A stretch of 10,082 nucleotides of DNA from positions 1 through 10,082 of the forward strand of contig CAAGJS010000283.1 of NCBI GenBank assembly GCA_900770275.1, read 5' to 3'. The notes under the pieces were generated by a model, which saw only the letters and a list, made by a program, of their open reading frames with translations, did not search any database and was not told the origin of the DNA. Shown here piece after piece: positions 1 through 6,756 of this stretch. This DNA is from Erysipelotrichaceae bacterium. GTDB lineage: Bacteria; Bacillota_I; Bacilli_A; Erysipelotrichales; Erysipelotrichaceae. Both the position numbers and the translations under genes were made by a program. The stretch's first letter is position 1; each line of letters opens with the position of its first letter.

Positions 1-942
1 AAGGGATATGTTCTTCGCTCGGGTACCTATGTGGCTGTTGTTGGCGGCGTGAACATCGATATCGGTGGCCGTTCAACGGCTCCCTTGATTCCGAAGGATT
101 CCAATCCGGGAACAGTGACGACGAGCCTTGGCGGCGTTGGCAGAAACATTGCCCATAATATGACGCTGCTGGGTGTTGATGTACGTATGTTGACGGCATT
201 CGGTGACGATGATTATGCGCGTCTCATTGAGTCGAGCTGCGCAAACCTTGGCATCGATATCTCGCATGCCCGTAAGGTCAAGGGCGGACGTACCTCTACC
301 TATCTCTTCATGGGCGGGCCGGATGGTGACATGGCGCTGGCCGTCAATGATATGGCGATCTGCGAAGAGATTACGCCGCGCTACATTTCTCAGAATCTGA
401 CGCTGCTGAACAATGCGCAGGTGGTGATCATTGATACGAATCTGCCTGCAGATACGATTGCCTACATTGCGGATCATGTGACGGCGCCGATCTTTGCGGA
501 TCCGGTGTCGACGGTGAAGGCGGACAAGCTGAAGCCGGTGCTCGGAAAACTGAATACGCTGAAGCCCAACCGGATGGAGGCGGAACATCTCAGCGGCATC
601 GAAATCCATAACAGGCGCGACCTGAAAAAGGCGGCGAAGGCGTTACTGGATACGGGTCTGCACCGCGTCTTCATCTCGCTGGGAAGCGAAGGCGTGTATG
701 CGGCGGATCAGAAGGAAGCGATTCTGGTTCCCTGCTGCAGGGCCCATATCAAAAATGCGACCGGTGCCGGCGATGCATTCATGGCGGCGCTTGGCTGGGC
801 GTATCTGGAAGGGACGAACCTCGCGGACGCTTCGGCATTTGCCAGCGCGGCAGCGGCGATCGCTGTTGAAGGCGAGGAGACGATCAATCCGGAGCTGTCC
901 GTTGAAGCGATGAAGCAGAAACTGTTAGAGAGTCAGCAGTAA
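1..942 (+). CDS. psuK: Pseudouridine kinase, PfkB family, 5'-truncated by window, probable wHTH-kinase fusion
   Basis: PfkB/ribokinase-fold sugar kinase; with psuG directly downstream the substrate is most likely pseudouridine, phosphorylated at the 5' position in the cytosol. The frame is open from base 1, so the GTG at 31 is an internal valine. The visible 313 residues (counting from the first codon) show the N-terminal PfkB signature GGVGRN at 44-49, the DSNPG segment just before it, TLKPNRMEAE near 187-196, and the C-terminal ATGAGDAF signature with catalytic Asp at about 258. Residues 1-10 read KGYVLRSGTY, the link seen in YeiI-type kinases between an N-terminal winged helix-turn-helix and the kinase, and absent from the shorter PsuK of E. 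coli, so a DNA-binding domain probably lies upstream. The gap to psuG is 20 bases. Kinase fold is certain; pseudouridine specificity rests on similarity to PsuK and on psuG. Confidence 0.87.
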   Translation, partial: KGYVLRSGTYVAVVGGVNIDIGGRSTAPLIPKDSNPGTVTTSLGGVGRNIAHNMTLLGVDVRMLTAFGDDDYARLIESSCANLGIDISHARKVKGGRTSTYLFMGGPDGDMALAVNDMAICEEITPRYISQNLTLLNNAQVVIIDTNLPADTIAYIADHVTAPIFADPVSTVKADKLKPVLGKLNTLKPNRMEAEHLSGIEIHNRRDLKKAAKALLDTGLHRVFISLGSEGVYAADQKEAILVPCCRAHIKNATGAGDAFMAALGWAYLEGTNLADASAFASAAAAIAVEGEETINPELSVEAMKQKLLESQQ

Positions 943-962
943 ATATATAAGGAGGAGAACCT

Positions 963-1889
963 ATGCTGAACAAGTATCTTGATGTAAATCCTGAAGTTGC
1001 AGAGGCCGTGAAGGCCGGTAAGCCGGTTGTCGCTCTGGAGTCGACGATCATTTCGCATGGTATGCCGTATCCGCAGAATGTTGAGACGGCGCTCAATGTT
1101 GAAAAGATCATTCGTGAAAACGGTGCCGTTCCGGCAACGATCGCCATTATCGGCGGCCGTCTGAAGGCAGGTCTGACGCCGGAAGAGATTGAATACTTCG
1201 GCAAGAAGGGAACGAAGATCGCCAAGGCCAGCCGCCGCGACCTCGCTGTTCTCTGTGCTGAGGGACAGGATGGCGCAACAACCGTTACGACGACGATGAT
1301 GATTGCTCATATGGCAGGCATCAAGTTCTTCGCAACCGGCGGCATCGGCGGCGTTCACCGCGGTGCGCAGCAGACATTTGATATTTCCGCCGACCTGGAA
1401 GAGCTGGCCAATACGCCGGTCATGGTTGTCTGCGCAGGTGCGAAGGCAATTCTCGATCTCGGCCTGACGATGGAATATCTCGAGACGCATGGTGTACCGG
1501 TCATCGGCTATGGCACTAAGGAGCTGCCGGCATTCTATACGCGTCACTCGGGACTCAAGGTTGACTATGAACTGGACACTCCGGAAGAGTGCGCCAAGGC
1601 CTTCCTTGTTCAGCATGATCTGGGCATGAAGGGCGGCATGCTTGTGACAAATCCGATCCCGCAGGAATTCGCCATGGATGACAAGGTCATCAACAATGCC
1701 ATTGACGAAGCCATCAAGGAAATGGATGAGAAGGGCATCAAAGGCAAGGAGTGCACGCCGTTCCTGCTCGCCAAGGTTGCTTCCATTACGGGCGGCGATT
1801 CGCTGAATTCCAACATCCACCTGGTTTATAACAACGCTAAGGTTGCCTCTCAGATTGCGAAGGCTTTCTGCGCAATGAAAGAGGACTGA
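963..1889 (+). CDS. psuG: Pseudouridine-5'-phosphate glycosidase
   Basis: Cytosolic, metal-dependent enzyme that reversibly splits pseudouridine 5'-phosphate into uracil and ribose 5-phosphate. The 308-residue protein has the normal family length and is collinear with E. coli PsuG throughout: VALESTIISHGMP at 23-35, GAVPATIAIIGG at 54-65, SRRDL at 90-94, FATGGIGGVHRGA at 123-135, and NPIPQEFAMD in the last third. The catalytic residues described for E. coli (Glu31, Lys166) fall at Glu26 and Lys161 with the same 135-residue spacing. The ATG at 963 is fixed by a GGAGGAG ribosome site at 951-957. It lies 20 bases after the kinase gene, so the two are surely one operon, and a hairpin terminator follows. 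Nothing is missing or broken. Confidence 0.97.
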   Translation: MLNKYLDVNPEVAEAVKAGKPVVALESTIISHGMPYPQNVETALNVEKIIRENGAVPATIAIIGGRLKAGLTPEEIEYFGKKGTKIAKASRRDLAVLCAEGQDGATTVTTTMMIAHMAGIKFFATGGIGGVHRGAQQTFDISADLEELANTPVMVVCAGAKAILDLGLTMEYLETHGVPVIGYGTKELPAFYTRHSGLKVDYELDTPEECAKAFLVQHDLGMKGGMLVTNPIPQEFAMDDKVINNAIDEAIKEMDEKGIKGKECTPFLLAKVASITGGDSLNSNIHLVYNNAKVASQIAKAFCAMKED

Positions 1890-1909
1890 GCAGATAAAGC
1901 ACAAATAAA

Positions 1910-1967
1910 TGAAACCGCAGGATTGCACGGGCGATGGTCCCATGCCTTCCTGCGGTTCATTTTTCTT
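1910..1967. terminator. Bidirectional rho-independent terminator between psuG and sdaAA
   Basis: TGAAACCGCAGGA at 1910-1922 pairs with TCCTGCGGTTCA at 1949-1960 (about 12 pairs with one bulged A), with a partly paired interior. On the plus strand a T-rich run (1960-1966) follows. On the minus strand the hairpin is followed by ATTTATTTG, a weaker U-tract. It sits between the ends of two convergent genes, so it likely stops both. Confidence 0.85.
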
Positions 1968-1984
1968 ATTCGTTCTTTCCCGAT

Positions 1985-2866
1985 TCAGTGCGTCTTTTTT
2001 TCCTGTTTCCTGAGACGTTCAGCGATGGCGTGTGCCTCTGGTGTTGCGGCCAGTCCGCCAAGGGCTGTCTCCCTTACTTCCATTGGCATGCGTGAGCCGA
2101 TGGCACCCATCGCATCGAACACCTGATCCGCAGGGATGCGTGACGGGATGCCGGCCAGCGCCATGTCCGCACTTGTAACAGCGTTGACGGCGCCGATGAC
2201 GTTGCGCTTGACACATGGTACTTCGACCAGGCCGCAGACCGGATCACAGACAAGTCCCAGCAGTCCTTTCAGTGCGATCGCAGAAGCATCTGCGATCATG
2301 TCATTGGTTCCTTCATGTAAGAAGACTAAGGCTCCCGCAGCCATGGCGCTTGCCGAGCCGATTTCGGCCTGGCAGCCGCCAGCGGCGCCGGAGATGGATG
2401 CTCTCTTGGCGATAATGCCACCGATACCACCGGCGACATAGAGAGATCTGACCATATCGTCTTCCTCGAAGTGGAAATGATCCTGGGCAGCTAACAGTAC
2501 GGCAGGAAGTACGCCGCAGGCACCGGCTGTCGGGGCGGCGACGATGACGTGCATGCATGCGTTTGAGGCAGCGATCCTGAGGGCATTCTCCATGACTTCG
2601 CCAACGAAATCATCGACGAGGGAGTGCTTCTGATGGTAGGCGTGCAGTTTTTTTGCCTCGTCACCGACCAGGCGGGAGGCGGACATCTGATCCGGGTTAT
2701 AGCTATCTCTGGACCGTTTCATGGCGCGGTACATTTCGCGCATCTTTTCGAAGGAAGCCTCTTTGGTGATGGCTTCTTCGCCGCAGTCTTCTTCCTGGAT
2801 CAGCTGCCAGAGGGGTTTGTCTGTCGTTTTCGACTGTTCGAGCAGTGTGGCAAATGAGGTATACAT
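1985..2866 (-). CDS. sdaAA: L-serine dehydratase, iron-sulfur-dependent, alpha subunit
   Basis: Catalytic [4Fe-4S] subunit of the two-subunit (Firmicute-type) L-serine deaminase, which converts L-serine to pyruvate and ammonia in the cytosol. The 293-residue length is normal. Conserved blocks include SNACMHVIVAAPTAGACG at about 101-118, GCQAEIGSASAMAA at 164-177 and CDPVCGLVEVPC at 207-218. Three cysteines, C165, C207 and C218, have spacings of 42 and 11, matching the cluster ligands of single-chain homologues, so the cluster should be intact; being three-ligand, it leaves one iron open for substrate. The ATG at 2866 is 2 bases beyond the sdaAB stop, and its ribosome site (GGAAGGAA) lies inside the end of sdaAB. 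The pair is therefore co-transcribed and probably translationally coupled. The enzyme is expected to be oxygen-sensitive. Confidence 0.96.
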   Translation of the reverse strand: MYTSFATLLEQSKTTDKPLWQLIQEEDCGEEAITKEASFEKMREMYRAMKRSRDSYNPDQMSASRLVGDEAKKLHAYHQKHSLVDDFVGEVMENALRIAASNACMHVIVAAPTAGACGVLPAVLLAAQDHFHFEEDDMVRSLYVAGGIGGIIAKRASISGAAGGCQAEIGSASAMAAGALVFLHEGTNDMIADASAIALKGLLGLVCDPVCGLVEVPCVKRNVIGAVNAVTSADMALAGIPSRIPADQVFDAMGAIGSRMPMEVRETALGGLAATPEAHAIAERLRKQEKKTH

Positions 2867-2868
2867 AG

Positions 2869-3540
2869 TTACTGATTTCCTTCCAGACTATAGTAGGTGA
2901 CTTTGACGATGGCCGGCTCATTGTTGAGGCGGTCGAGAATATCCTTCGGTACTTCCTGGTCCAGCTCCAGTACCGTTACGGCATGGCCCCCGCGGCTGTC
3001 ACGGTCAAGCTGAATGGTCGCAATGTTGATGCGGCGCTCATAAAGCAGGCCGGTGACGAAGGCGACGATGCCGGGTGTGTCGTTGTTTTGGACGATGAGG
3101 GTTGGATGGTTGCAGGAGAAGTGGGCCTTGAGGCCGTCGATATCGCGGATTTCCACCTGGCCCCCGCCCGTGGAGCAGGCGATGATTTCAAGATGGTGAC
3201 CGGACGTTCCGGTGAGCCGGAGCAGGACGGAATTGGGGTGGGCATCGGAACCGAGATCAATCGTGCCGATGGTTACGCTCATGCCTGCCTTCTTTGCGTA
3301 GTCGAAGGCTTCGGGGATGCGCTGATCGTCGACGCCCATGCCAAGAAGGCCGGCGACCAGTGCCTTGTCGGTACCGTGTCCGCGGCCGGTAGTTGCGAAG
3401 CTGCCATGGAAATAGAGATCTGCTGCGGCGACGGGCTCGGCCATGAGGCGGCGGGCCGCTTCGCCAATCCGGCAGGCGCCGGCGGTATGGGAACTGGATG
3501 GGCCAACCATGATGGGCCCGATAATATCAAAGAGATTCAC
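2869..3540 (-). CDS. sdaAB: L-serine dehydratase, iron-sulfur-dependent, beta subunit (ACT domain)
   Basis: Partner subunit of the Fe-S L-serine dehydratase, encoded first in the operon as is usual in Firmicutes. With the start chosen here the protein has 223 residues. It opens NLFDIIGPIMVGP and carries the SSSHTAG motif at 15-21 of the beta fold. A C-terminal ACT domain at about 147-219 begins TLIVQNNDTPGIVAFV, the usual serine- or amino-acid-sensing module. A longer reading from a GTG at 3549 is possible, but that GTG is itself part of the AGAGGTGA ribosome site, whereas the GTG at 3540 sits 5 bases after it and gives the typical N-terminus. It is divergent from the glycosyltransferase gene across a gap of 73 bases. 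Confidence 0.95.
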   Translation of the reverse strand: MNLFDIIGPIMVGPSSSHTAGACRIGEAARRLMAEPVAAADLYFHGSFATTGRGHGTDKALVAGLLGMGVDDQRIPEAFDYAKKAGMSVTIGTIDLGSDAHPNSVLLRLTGTSGHHLEIIACSTGGGQVEIRDIDGLKAHFSCNHPTLIVQNNDTPGIVAFVTGLLYERRINIATIQLDRDSRGGHAVTVLELDQEVPKDILDRLNNEPAIVKVTYYSLEGNQ

Positions 3541-3545
3541 GCTTT

Positions 3546-3553
3546 TCACCTCT
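3546..3553 (-). promoter_or_regulatory. Ribosome binding site deciding the sdaAB start
   Basis: On the minus strand AGAGGTGA is a near-perfect match to the 16S rRNA 3' end complement and is 5 bases upstream of GTG at 3540. The alternative GTG at 3549 overlaps this site and would have no usable spacing, so the shorter start is preferred. Confidence 0.75.
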
Positions 3554-3576
3554 CTAAGCTGTGCTCAAGATTCCGT

Positions 3577-3582
3577 TATAAT
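3577..3582. promoter_or_regulatory. Candidate -10 element in the sdaAB/glycosyltransferase divergent gap
   Basis: A perfect TATAAT lies 32 bases before the glycosyltransferase ATG on the plus strand. No good -35 hexamer is visible at 17 bases. The same bases read TATTATAA on the minus strand, so the element could serve both divergent genes. The strong AAGGAGGA ribosome site at 3601-3608 follows. Confidence 0.45.
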
Positions 3583-3613
3583 AGTATCATTGCAAGTGAT
3601 AAGGAGGACCGCA

Positions 3614-4996
3614 ATGCCGAAAGTAAGCATCATCATGCCTGTATATAATGCGGAGAAGGGGCTGAAGCGCTGTATTGACAGCATTCTGGCGCAGGAGTTC
3701 TCTGACTTTGAGCTGATTGCGGTCGACGATGGTTCAAAGGATTCGAGCGGATCGATTCTGGATGCCTATGCGGCAAAGGATCACCGTGTTCACCCGGTGC
3801 ATCAGACCAATGGCGGCGTATCCAATGCGCGCAACCATGGTATTTCCTTGGCGAAGGGTGATTACATTCAGTTTGTGGATTCGGACGATTATCTGCCGGT
3901 GGATTCGACGAAGACGCTGGTCCGCGTCGCCCAGGAACATGAGGCGGATCTGGTTGTGGCGGCCTTCTACCGGGTCGTTGGAACGTATCTCTCGGTGAAG
4001 TACGACATTGATTCGACGGATGTGATGACGCAGAAGGAATATGCGTCCTACATGATGAACAAGCCGGCGGACTTCTATTATGGCGTCCTCTGGAACAAGC
4101 TGTATCGCCGCTCCATCATTAAGAAACAGAAGCTGGCGATGGATGAGCAGCTCAACTGGTGCGAAGATACGGTGTTCAATCTCGAGTATCTGCTGCACTG
4201 TAAGCGGATTGCGGCGACGCCGGTACCGGTCTATTACTATGTGAAAAACGAGGGGTCGCTGGTTTCCAGTGCCTCTGGTGATGTGAAGACGGTGCGGAAG
4301 ATGAAGGAGAAGGTCGTGGAGTATTACGATGCCTTCTATCAGAATCTGTACGATGTGGACAATACGATTCGGGAGCGTCTGAATCATGTGCGCTTCATGT
4401 TTGCCTTTGCGACAGATGATCTGGCCAATGGCAAGGGAAGGACGCGCGTAGGCAAGGAGAAGGACGTCGATGTGGTCAATACGTCGCTGGTCGATAATAT
4501 GGCGACGATGATGTATTACATGGATGAGGTTTACGATCAGCAGCTGCGGACCGTTGCGACGGTGAGCGGACTGGCGGTCGACGATGTGAAGGTGCTCAAT
4601 GCGCTGATGTTCCATGGGAAGCCGATGGCTCTCAGCGAGGTTGCGGACTTTACGCATCAGGGTACGACGGGCTGCGTCGCCTCGGTTGAGAAGCTGGCGC
4701 TGAAGGGATATGTGAAGGTGGACTATCTTGGCAAGAACATTCCGGTGTCATTGACGCTTGAGGCAGATCCTGTGCTGAAGCAGCTCAGCTATGCTTTGAC
4801 GGACTTTGAAAATATCTGCTTCAAGGGTTTTGATGATGAGAAGCGGAAGGATGTGATGTCATCGGTACATGAGATCAACAGCAATCTCAAGCAGATGCTC
4901 AGGGCAGTTCAGACGGAGCCGGATGTGCCTCAGAAAGATAAGCCGAAGAAGGAAAAGACGAAGAAGGCGGCAGAGGAGAAGGAGTTGGACAGGTAA
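3614..4996 (+). CDS. Family 2 glycosyltransferase fused to a C-terminal MarR-like winged-helix domain
   Basis: The ATG at 3614 follows AAGGAGGA; a longer open frame reaching back to 3443 would run through sdaAB antisense and is not used. The protein has 460 residues. Residues 1-230 are a GT-A fold: KVSIIMPVYNAE at 3-14, nucleotide-binding VDDGS at 37-41, metal-binding DSD at 89-91, an NKLYRR block at 161-166 and an acceptor-side acid pair in WCEDTVFNLEYL at 182-193. This type transfers a sugar from a nucleotide-sugar, commonly in cell-wall polymer or capsule synthesis; the substrate cannot be read. No membrane span is seen. Residues about 295-428 look like a MarR-family domain: a helix, SGLAVDDVKVLNALMFHG, helix-turn-helix ALSEVADFT...TTGCVASVEKLALKGYVKV at 339-369, a wing with SLTLEADPV, then ENICFKGFDDEKRKDVM as in the MarR dimer helix. 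The tail (437-460) is Lys/Glu-rich. It is the first gene of an overlapping cassette. Confidence 0.88.
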   Translation: MPKVSIIMPVYNAEKGLKRCIDSILAQEFSDFELIAVDDGSKDSSGSILDAYAAKDHRVHPVHQTNGGVSNARNHGISLAKGDYIQFVDSDDYLPVDSTKTLVRVAQEHEADLVVAAFYRVVGTYLSVKYDIDSTDVMTQKEYASYMMNKPADFYYGVLWNKLYRRSIIKKQKLAMDEQLNWCEDTVFNLEYLLHCKRIAATPVPVYYYVKNEGSLVSSASGDVKTVRKMKEKVVEYYDAFYQNLYDVDNTIRERLNHVRFMFAFATDDLANGKGRTRVGKEKDVDVVNTSLVDNMATMMYYMDEVYDQQLRTVATVSGLAVDDVKVLNALMFHGKPMALSEVADFTHQGTTGCVASVEKLALKGYVKVDYLGKNIPVSLTLEADPVLKQLSYALTDFENICFKGFDDEKRKDVMSSVHEINSNLKQMLRAVQTEPDVPQKDKPKKEKTKKAAEEKELDR

Positions 4997-5649
4997 TGGC
5001 AAGGGCAGTATTTCTGGATTATACGGGGACGATTCTGCAGACAAGCGGACCGGATATTGAAGAGATGATGGAGCGCTTCACGAAGGACTCAAACTTTGCG
5101 TCGCAGCAGGAGGCGGTGCACTGGTGGTTCAGTGAGCTTGGCGCGATGGAGCGGCACGCCTATCTCGACAGCTTTGTTCCGGAGGAGGAACTGTGCATGC
5201 GGATTCTCGAGAAGGCGGTGCGCGAAAAAGGTCTGAAGGAAGATCTGCTGCAGATGCAGCGGCTGAACGTCAGCTTCTGGATGTATGCGCCGCTGTACTC
5301 GGATGTGCGCTACTTCTTTGAGCAGTGCACGAATCCGATCTATATCATTACCAATAACAGCGAGGAGTATGTGAAGATCTGTCTGCGCCGCAACGGGCTG
5401 CACGCCAATGCCGTCATTTCGGCAGACAGTGTACGTGCCTACAAGCCGCGCAGGGAGTTGTTTGAAAAGGCACTGGCAACGGCAGCAGTCGAAGGCAGTG
5501 ACGGCATCATGATCGGCGATTCGACCAGAGACATGGAAGGTGCTTCTTCCGTGGGTATGAACTGCATTCTGCTGGACAGGCATAAGGATAAGGGTGACAG
5601 CGGCTATCGAACGGTGCATTCGCTGCGGGAAGCACTGCGCTTATTATGA
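4996..5649 (+). CDS. HAD-superfamily hydrolase with variant motif I (DYTGT)
   Basis: Cytosolic HAD-fold protein of 217 residues with a helical cap between the first two motifs, probably acting on a small phosphorylated compound. Motif I is FLDYTGT (nucleophile Asp8), motif II is IITNNS with Thr119, motif III Lys is at 150 in YKPRRELF, and motif IV is GDSTRD with Asp175 and Asp179. The general acid Asp normally two residues after the nucleophile is Thr10 here, as in the DKTGT of P-type ATPases, so phosphatase turnover may be slow or the reaction may differ. The stop of the glycosyltransferase and this start share one base (TAATG), which implies coupled translation. Substrate unknown. Confidence 0.88.
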   Translation: MARAVFLDYTGTILQTSGPDIEEMMERFTKDSNFASQQEAVHWWFSELGAMERHAYLDSFVPEEELCMRILEKAVREKGLKEDLLQMQRLNVSFWMYAPLYSDVRYFFEQCTNPIYIITNNSEEYVKICLRRNGLHANAVISADSVRAYKPRRELFEKALATAAVEGSDGIMIGDSTRDMEGASSVGMNCILLDRHKDKGDSGYRTVHSLREALRLL

Positions 5650-6299
5650 AGAAGGTGACCTTCTATTACGTTCGCCACGGGAAGACACGGTTCAATAACC
5701 TGCGGCGTCTACAGGGGCGGTGTGATTCGCCTTTGATTGAGGAAGGAATCGAGGACGCCGGAAAGGCGTCGCTGGCGCTGAGGGATGTGGCCTTTACAAG
5801 AGCCTATTGTTCCCCGGCCGGCCGTGCGCGTCAGACGGCGGAGATCATTGTGGAGCGCCACAATGTAAATCTGGTGCCGTTAGAAGACCTGCAGGAGTTT
5901 GACTTCGGCGAGCTGGAGGGACAGTGCCTGCTGGAGCCGGATGTTGCGGCGAAGGTTGCGAGCCACGTGAAGAATAACTATGATTTTACGGATCTTGGCG
6001 GCGAGAACTGGGAGAAGATTGCGAAGCGGATTCATCGTGCCTACGATGGCATTGCCTCGGAAGCATATGATGGTGAGACGGTTCTGACAGTCTCACACGG
6101 GAGCTTTGGTGAGCATCTGATCGCGGAGCTGTTCGGTATTTCGATCGAGGAGTTGCGGCGGCGTCAGGGCGGCGGTTTCCCGATTCCCAATGGCGGCATC
6201 TTTGAGTTTACGTGGACAGATGGGAAGTGGGACCTTCTGTGTCTGCCGAAGAAGCCGGAGGATTTTGTGCTCTGGAAGAAAGATGAAATTGATGAATAA
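5646..6299 (+). CDS. Histidine phosphatase family protein (phosphoglycerate-mutase-like)
   Basis: Branch of the histidine phosphatase superfamily that forms a phospho-His intermediate; the substrate may be a small phosphate ester. It has 217 residues. The catalytic RHG is at 10-12 within YYVRHGKTRFN, followed by LQGRCDSPL at 22-30. The second arginine block is SPAGRARQTAE at 56-66 (Arg62), the acidic FDFGELEG at 86-92 supplies the proton donor (Glu89), and the second His is in VSHGSFGEH (His151). All catalytic residues are present, so it should be active. The ATG overlaps the HAD gene's stop by four bases (ATGA). Two phosphatase-type enzymes side by side behind a glycosyltransferase suggest one pathway, which I cannot name. 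Confidence 0.92.
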   Translation: MKKVTFYYVRHGKTRFNNLRRLQGRCDSPLIEEGIEDAGKASLALRDVAFTRAYCSPAGRARQTAEIIVERHNVNLVPLEDLQEFDFGELEGQCLLEPDVAAKVASHVKNNYDFTDLGGENWEKIAKRIHRAYDGIASEAYDGETVLTVSHGSFGEHLIAELFGISIEELRRRQGGGFPIPNGGIFEFTWTDGKWDLLCLPKKPEDFVLWKKDEIDE

Positions 6300-6693
6300 A
6301 CTTGCGCAGCGGATGAATGGGATGATGCAGGGGCGCTATGGGACGGATCGTTATGGTCTGTTTCTGATTGGTGCTTCGCTGGTGGTTGATATTGTTGGGA
6401 CAATTGTTCAGCTGCCATATCTTTTGCTGGCGACGGATGCGATTCTTGTGTATGAGCTGTTCCGCTTCTTTTCGAAGAATGTCGTGAAGCGTTCGATTGA
6501 GAATCAGAAGTATACGAAGGCGCAGCGTGTTGTTGTGCGGGGTGCGAAGGTGCTTTGGAAGAATGTGACGGATCGGAAGTATAAGTACTTTCTGTGTCCG
6601 GAGTGTGCGCAGATTGTGCGGGTGCCGCGGGGGCATGGCAGTGTTTCGATTAGGTGTCCGCAATGTCATCATGAATTCAGCGGTCGGAGCTGA
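6283..6693 (+). CDS. Small membrane protein with C-terminal zinc ribbon
   Basis: A 136-residue protein starting inside the previous gene. The ATG at 6283 follows GGAAGAAAG; a second in-frame ATG at 6292 would give MNKLAQRM and is nearly as good. Order: a positively charged start with GRYGTDRYG at 17-25, a hydrophobic stretch at about 24-60 that could form one or two membrane passes (LFLIGASLVVDIVGTIV and LPYLLLATDAILVYELF), a basic amphipathic segment 64-102, then a zinc ribbon CPEC at 105-108 and CPQC at 125-128, with RVPRGHG between. This architecture is known as an uncharacterised membrane protein in Firmicutes. The ribbon should face the cytosol if the charge pattern holds. It overlaps the phosphatase gene by 17 bases. 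Function unknown. Confidence 0.82.
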   Translation: MKLMNKLAQRMNGMMQGRYGTDRYGLFLIGASLVVDIVGTIVQLPYLLLATDAILVYELFRFFSKNVVKRSIENQKYTKAQRVVVRGAKVLWKNVTDRKYKYFLCPECAQIVRVPRGHGSVSIRCPQCHHEFSGRS

Positions 6694-6700
6694 TTTTTGG

Positions 6701-6729
6701 TTGACCGTCCTCGATGCGAATGCTAGAGT
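6701..6729 (+). promoter_or_regulatory. Extended -10 promoter for rpmG-secE-nusG
   Basis: TTGACC at 6701-6706 (-35), a 17-base spacer, and TAGAGT at 6724-6729 (-10) preceded by TGC, an extended -10. Expected transcript start is near 6736. The first 11 bases from the -35 recur exactly at the tRNA-Asn promoter at 9203. Confidence 0.75.
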
Positions 6730-6752
6730 AATAGCGCGTTTCGAGGTTTTTT
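6709..6752 (+). terminator. Hairpin plus T6 overlapping the rpmG promoter
   Basis: CCTCGA at 6709-6714 pairs perfectly with TCGAGG at 6741-6746, followed at once by six T (6747-6752). Short inner pairings (GCG/CGC, CTA/TAG) may add stability. Only transcripts reading in from the upstream cassette contain the left arm, because the rpmG promoter starts near 6736. The loop of 26 bases makes it weaker than the other terminators here. Confidence 0.5.
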
Positions 6753-6756
6753 AATT

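Noticed and set aside
933..1943. 336-codon open frame on the minus strand
   Set aside because: It is the antisense shadow of psuG; it has no ribosome site, its protein is Arg/Cys-rich with no family look, and psuG is unmistakable.
3443..3613. 57-codon upstream extension of the glycosyltransferase
   Set aside because: It reads through sdaAB antisense and its ribosome site; the ATG at 3614 follows a strong AAGGAGGA and begins the conserved KVSIIMPVYN.
2983..3648. 221-codon open frame on the plus strand
   Set aside because: Antisense to sdaAB, in which SSSHTAG and the ACT domain are clear; the frame runs on into the glycosyltransferase gene.
3734..4657. 307-codon open frame on the minus strand
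   Set aside because: His/Arg/Ile-rich shadow of the glycosyltransferase gene, with no start site signals.
6685..6706. Hairpin GGTCGG/TTGACC after the zinc-ribbon gene
   Set aside because: Only four Watson-Crick pairs plus wobbles and no T-run afterwards; the CCTCGA/TCGAGG hairpin downstream is the better candidate.
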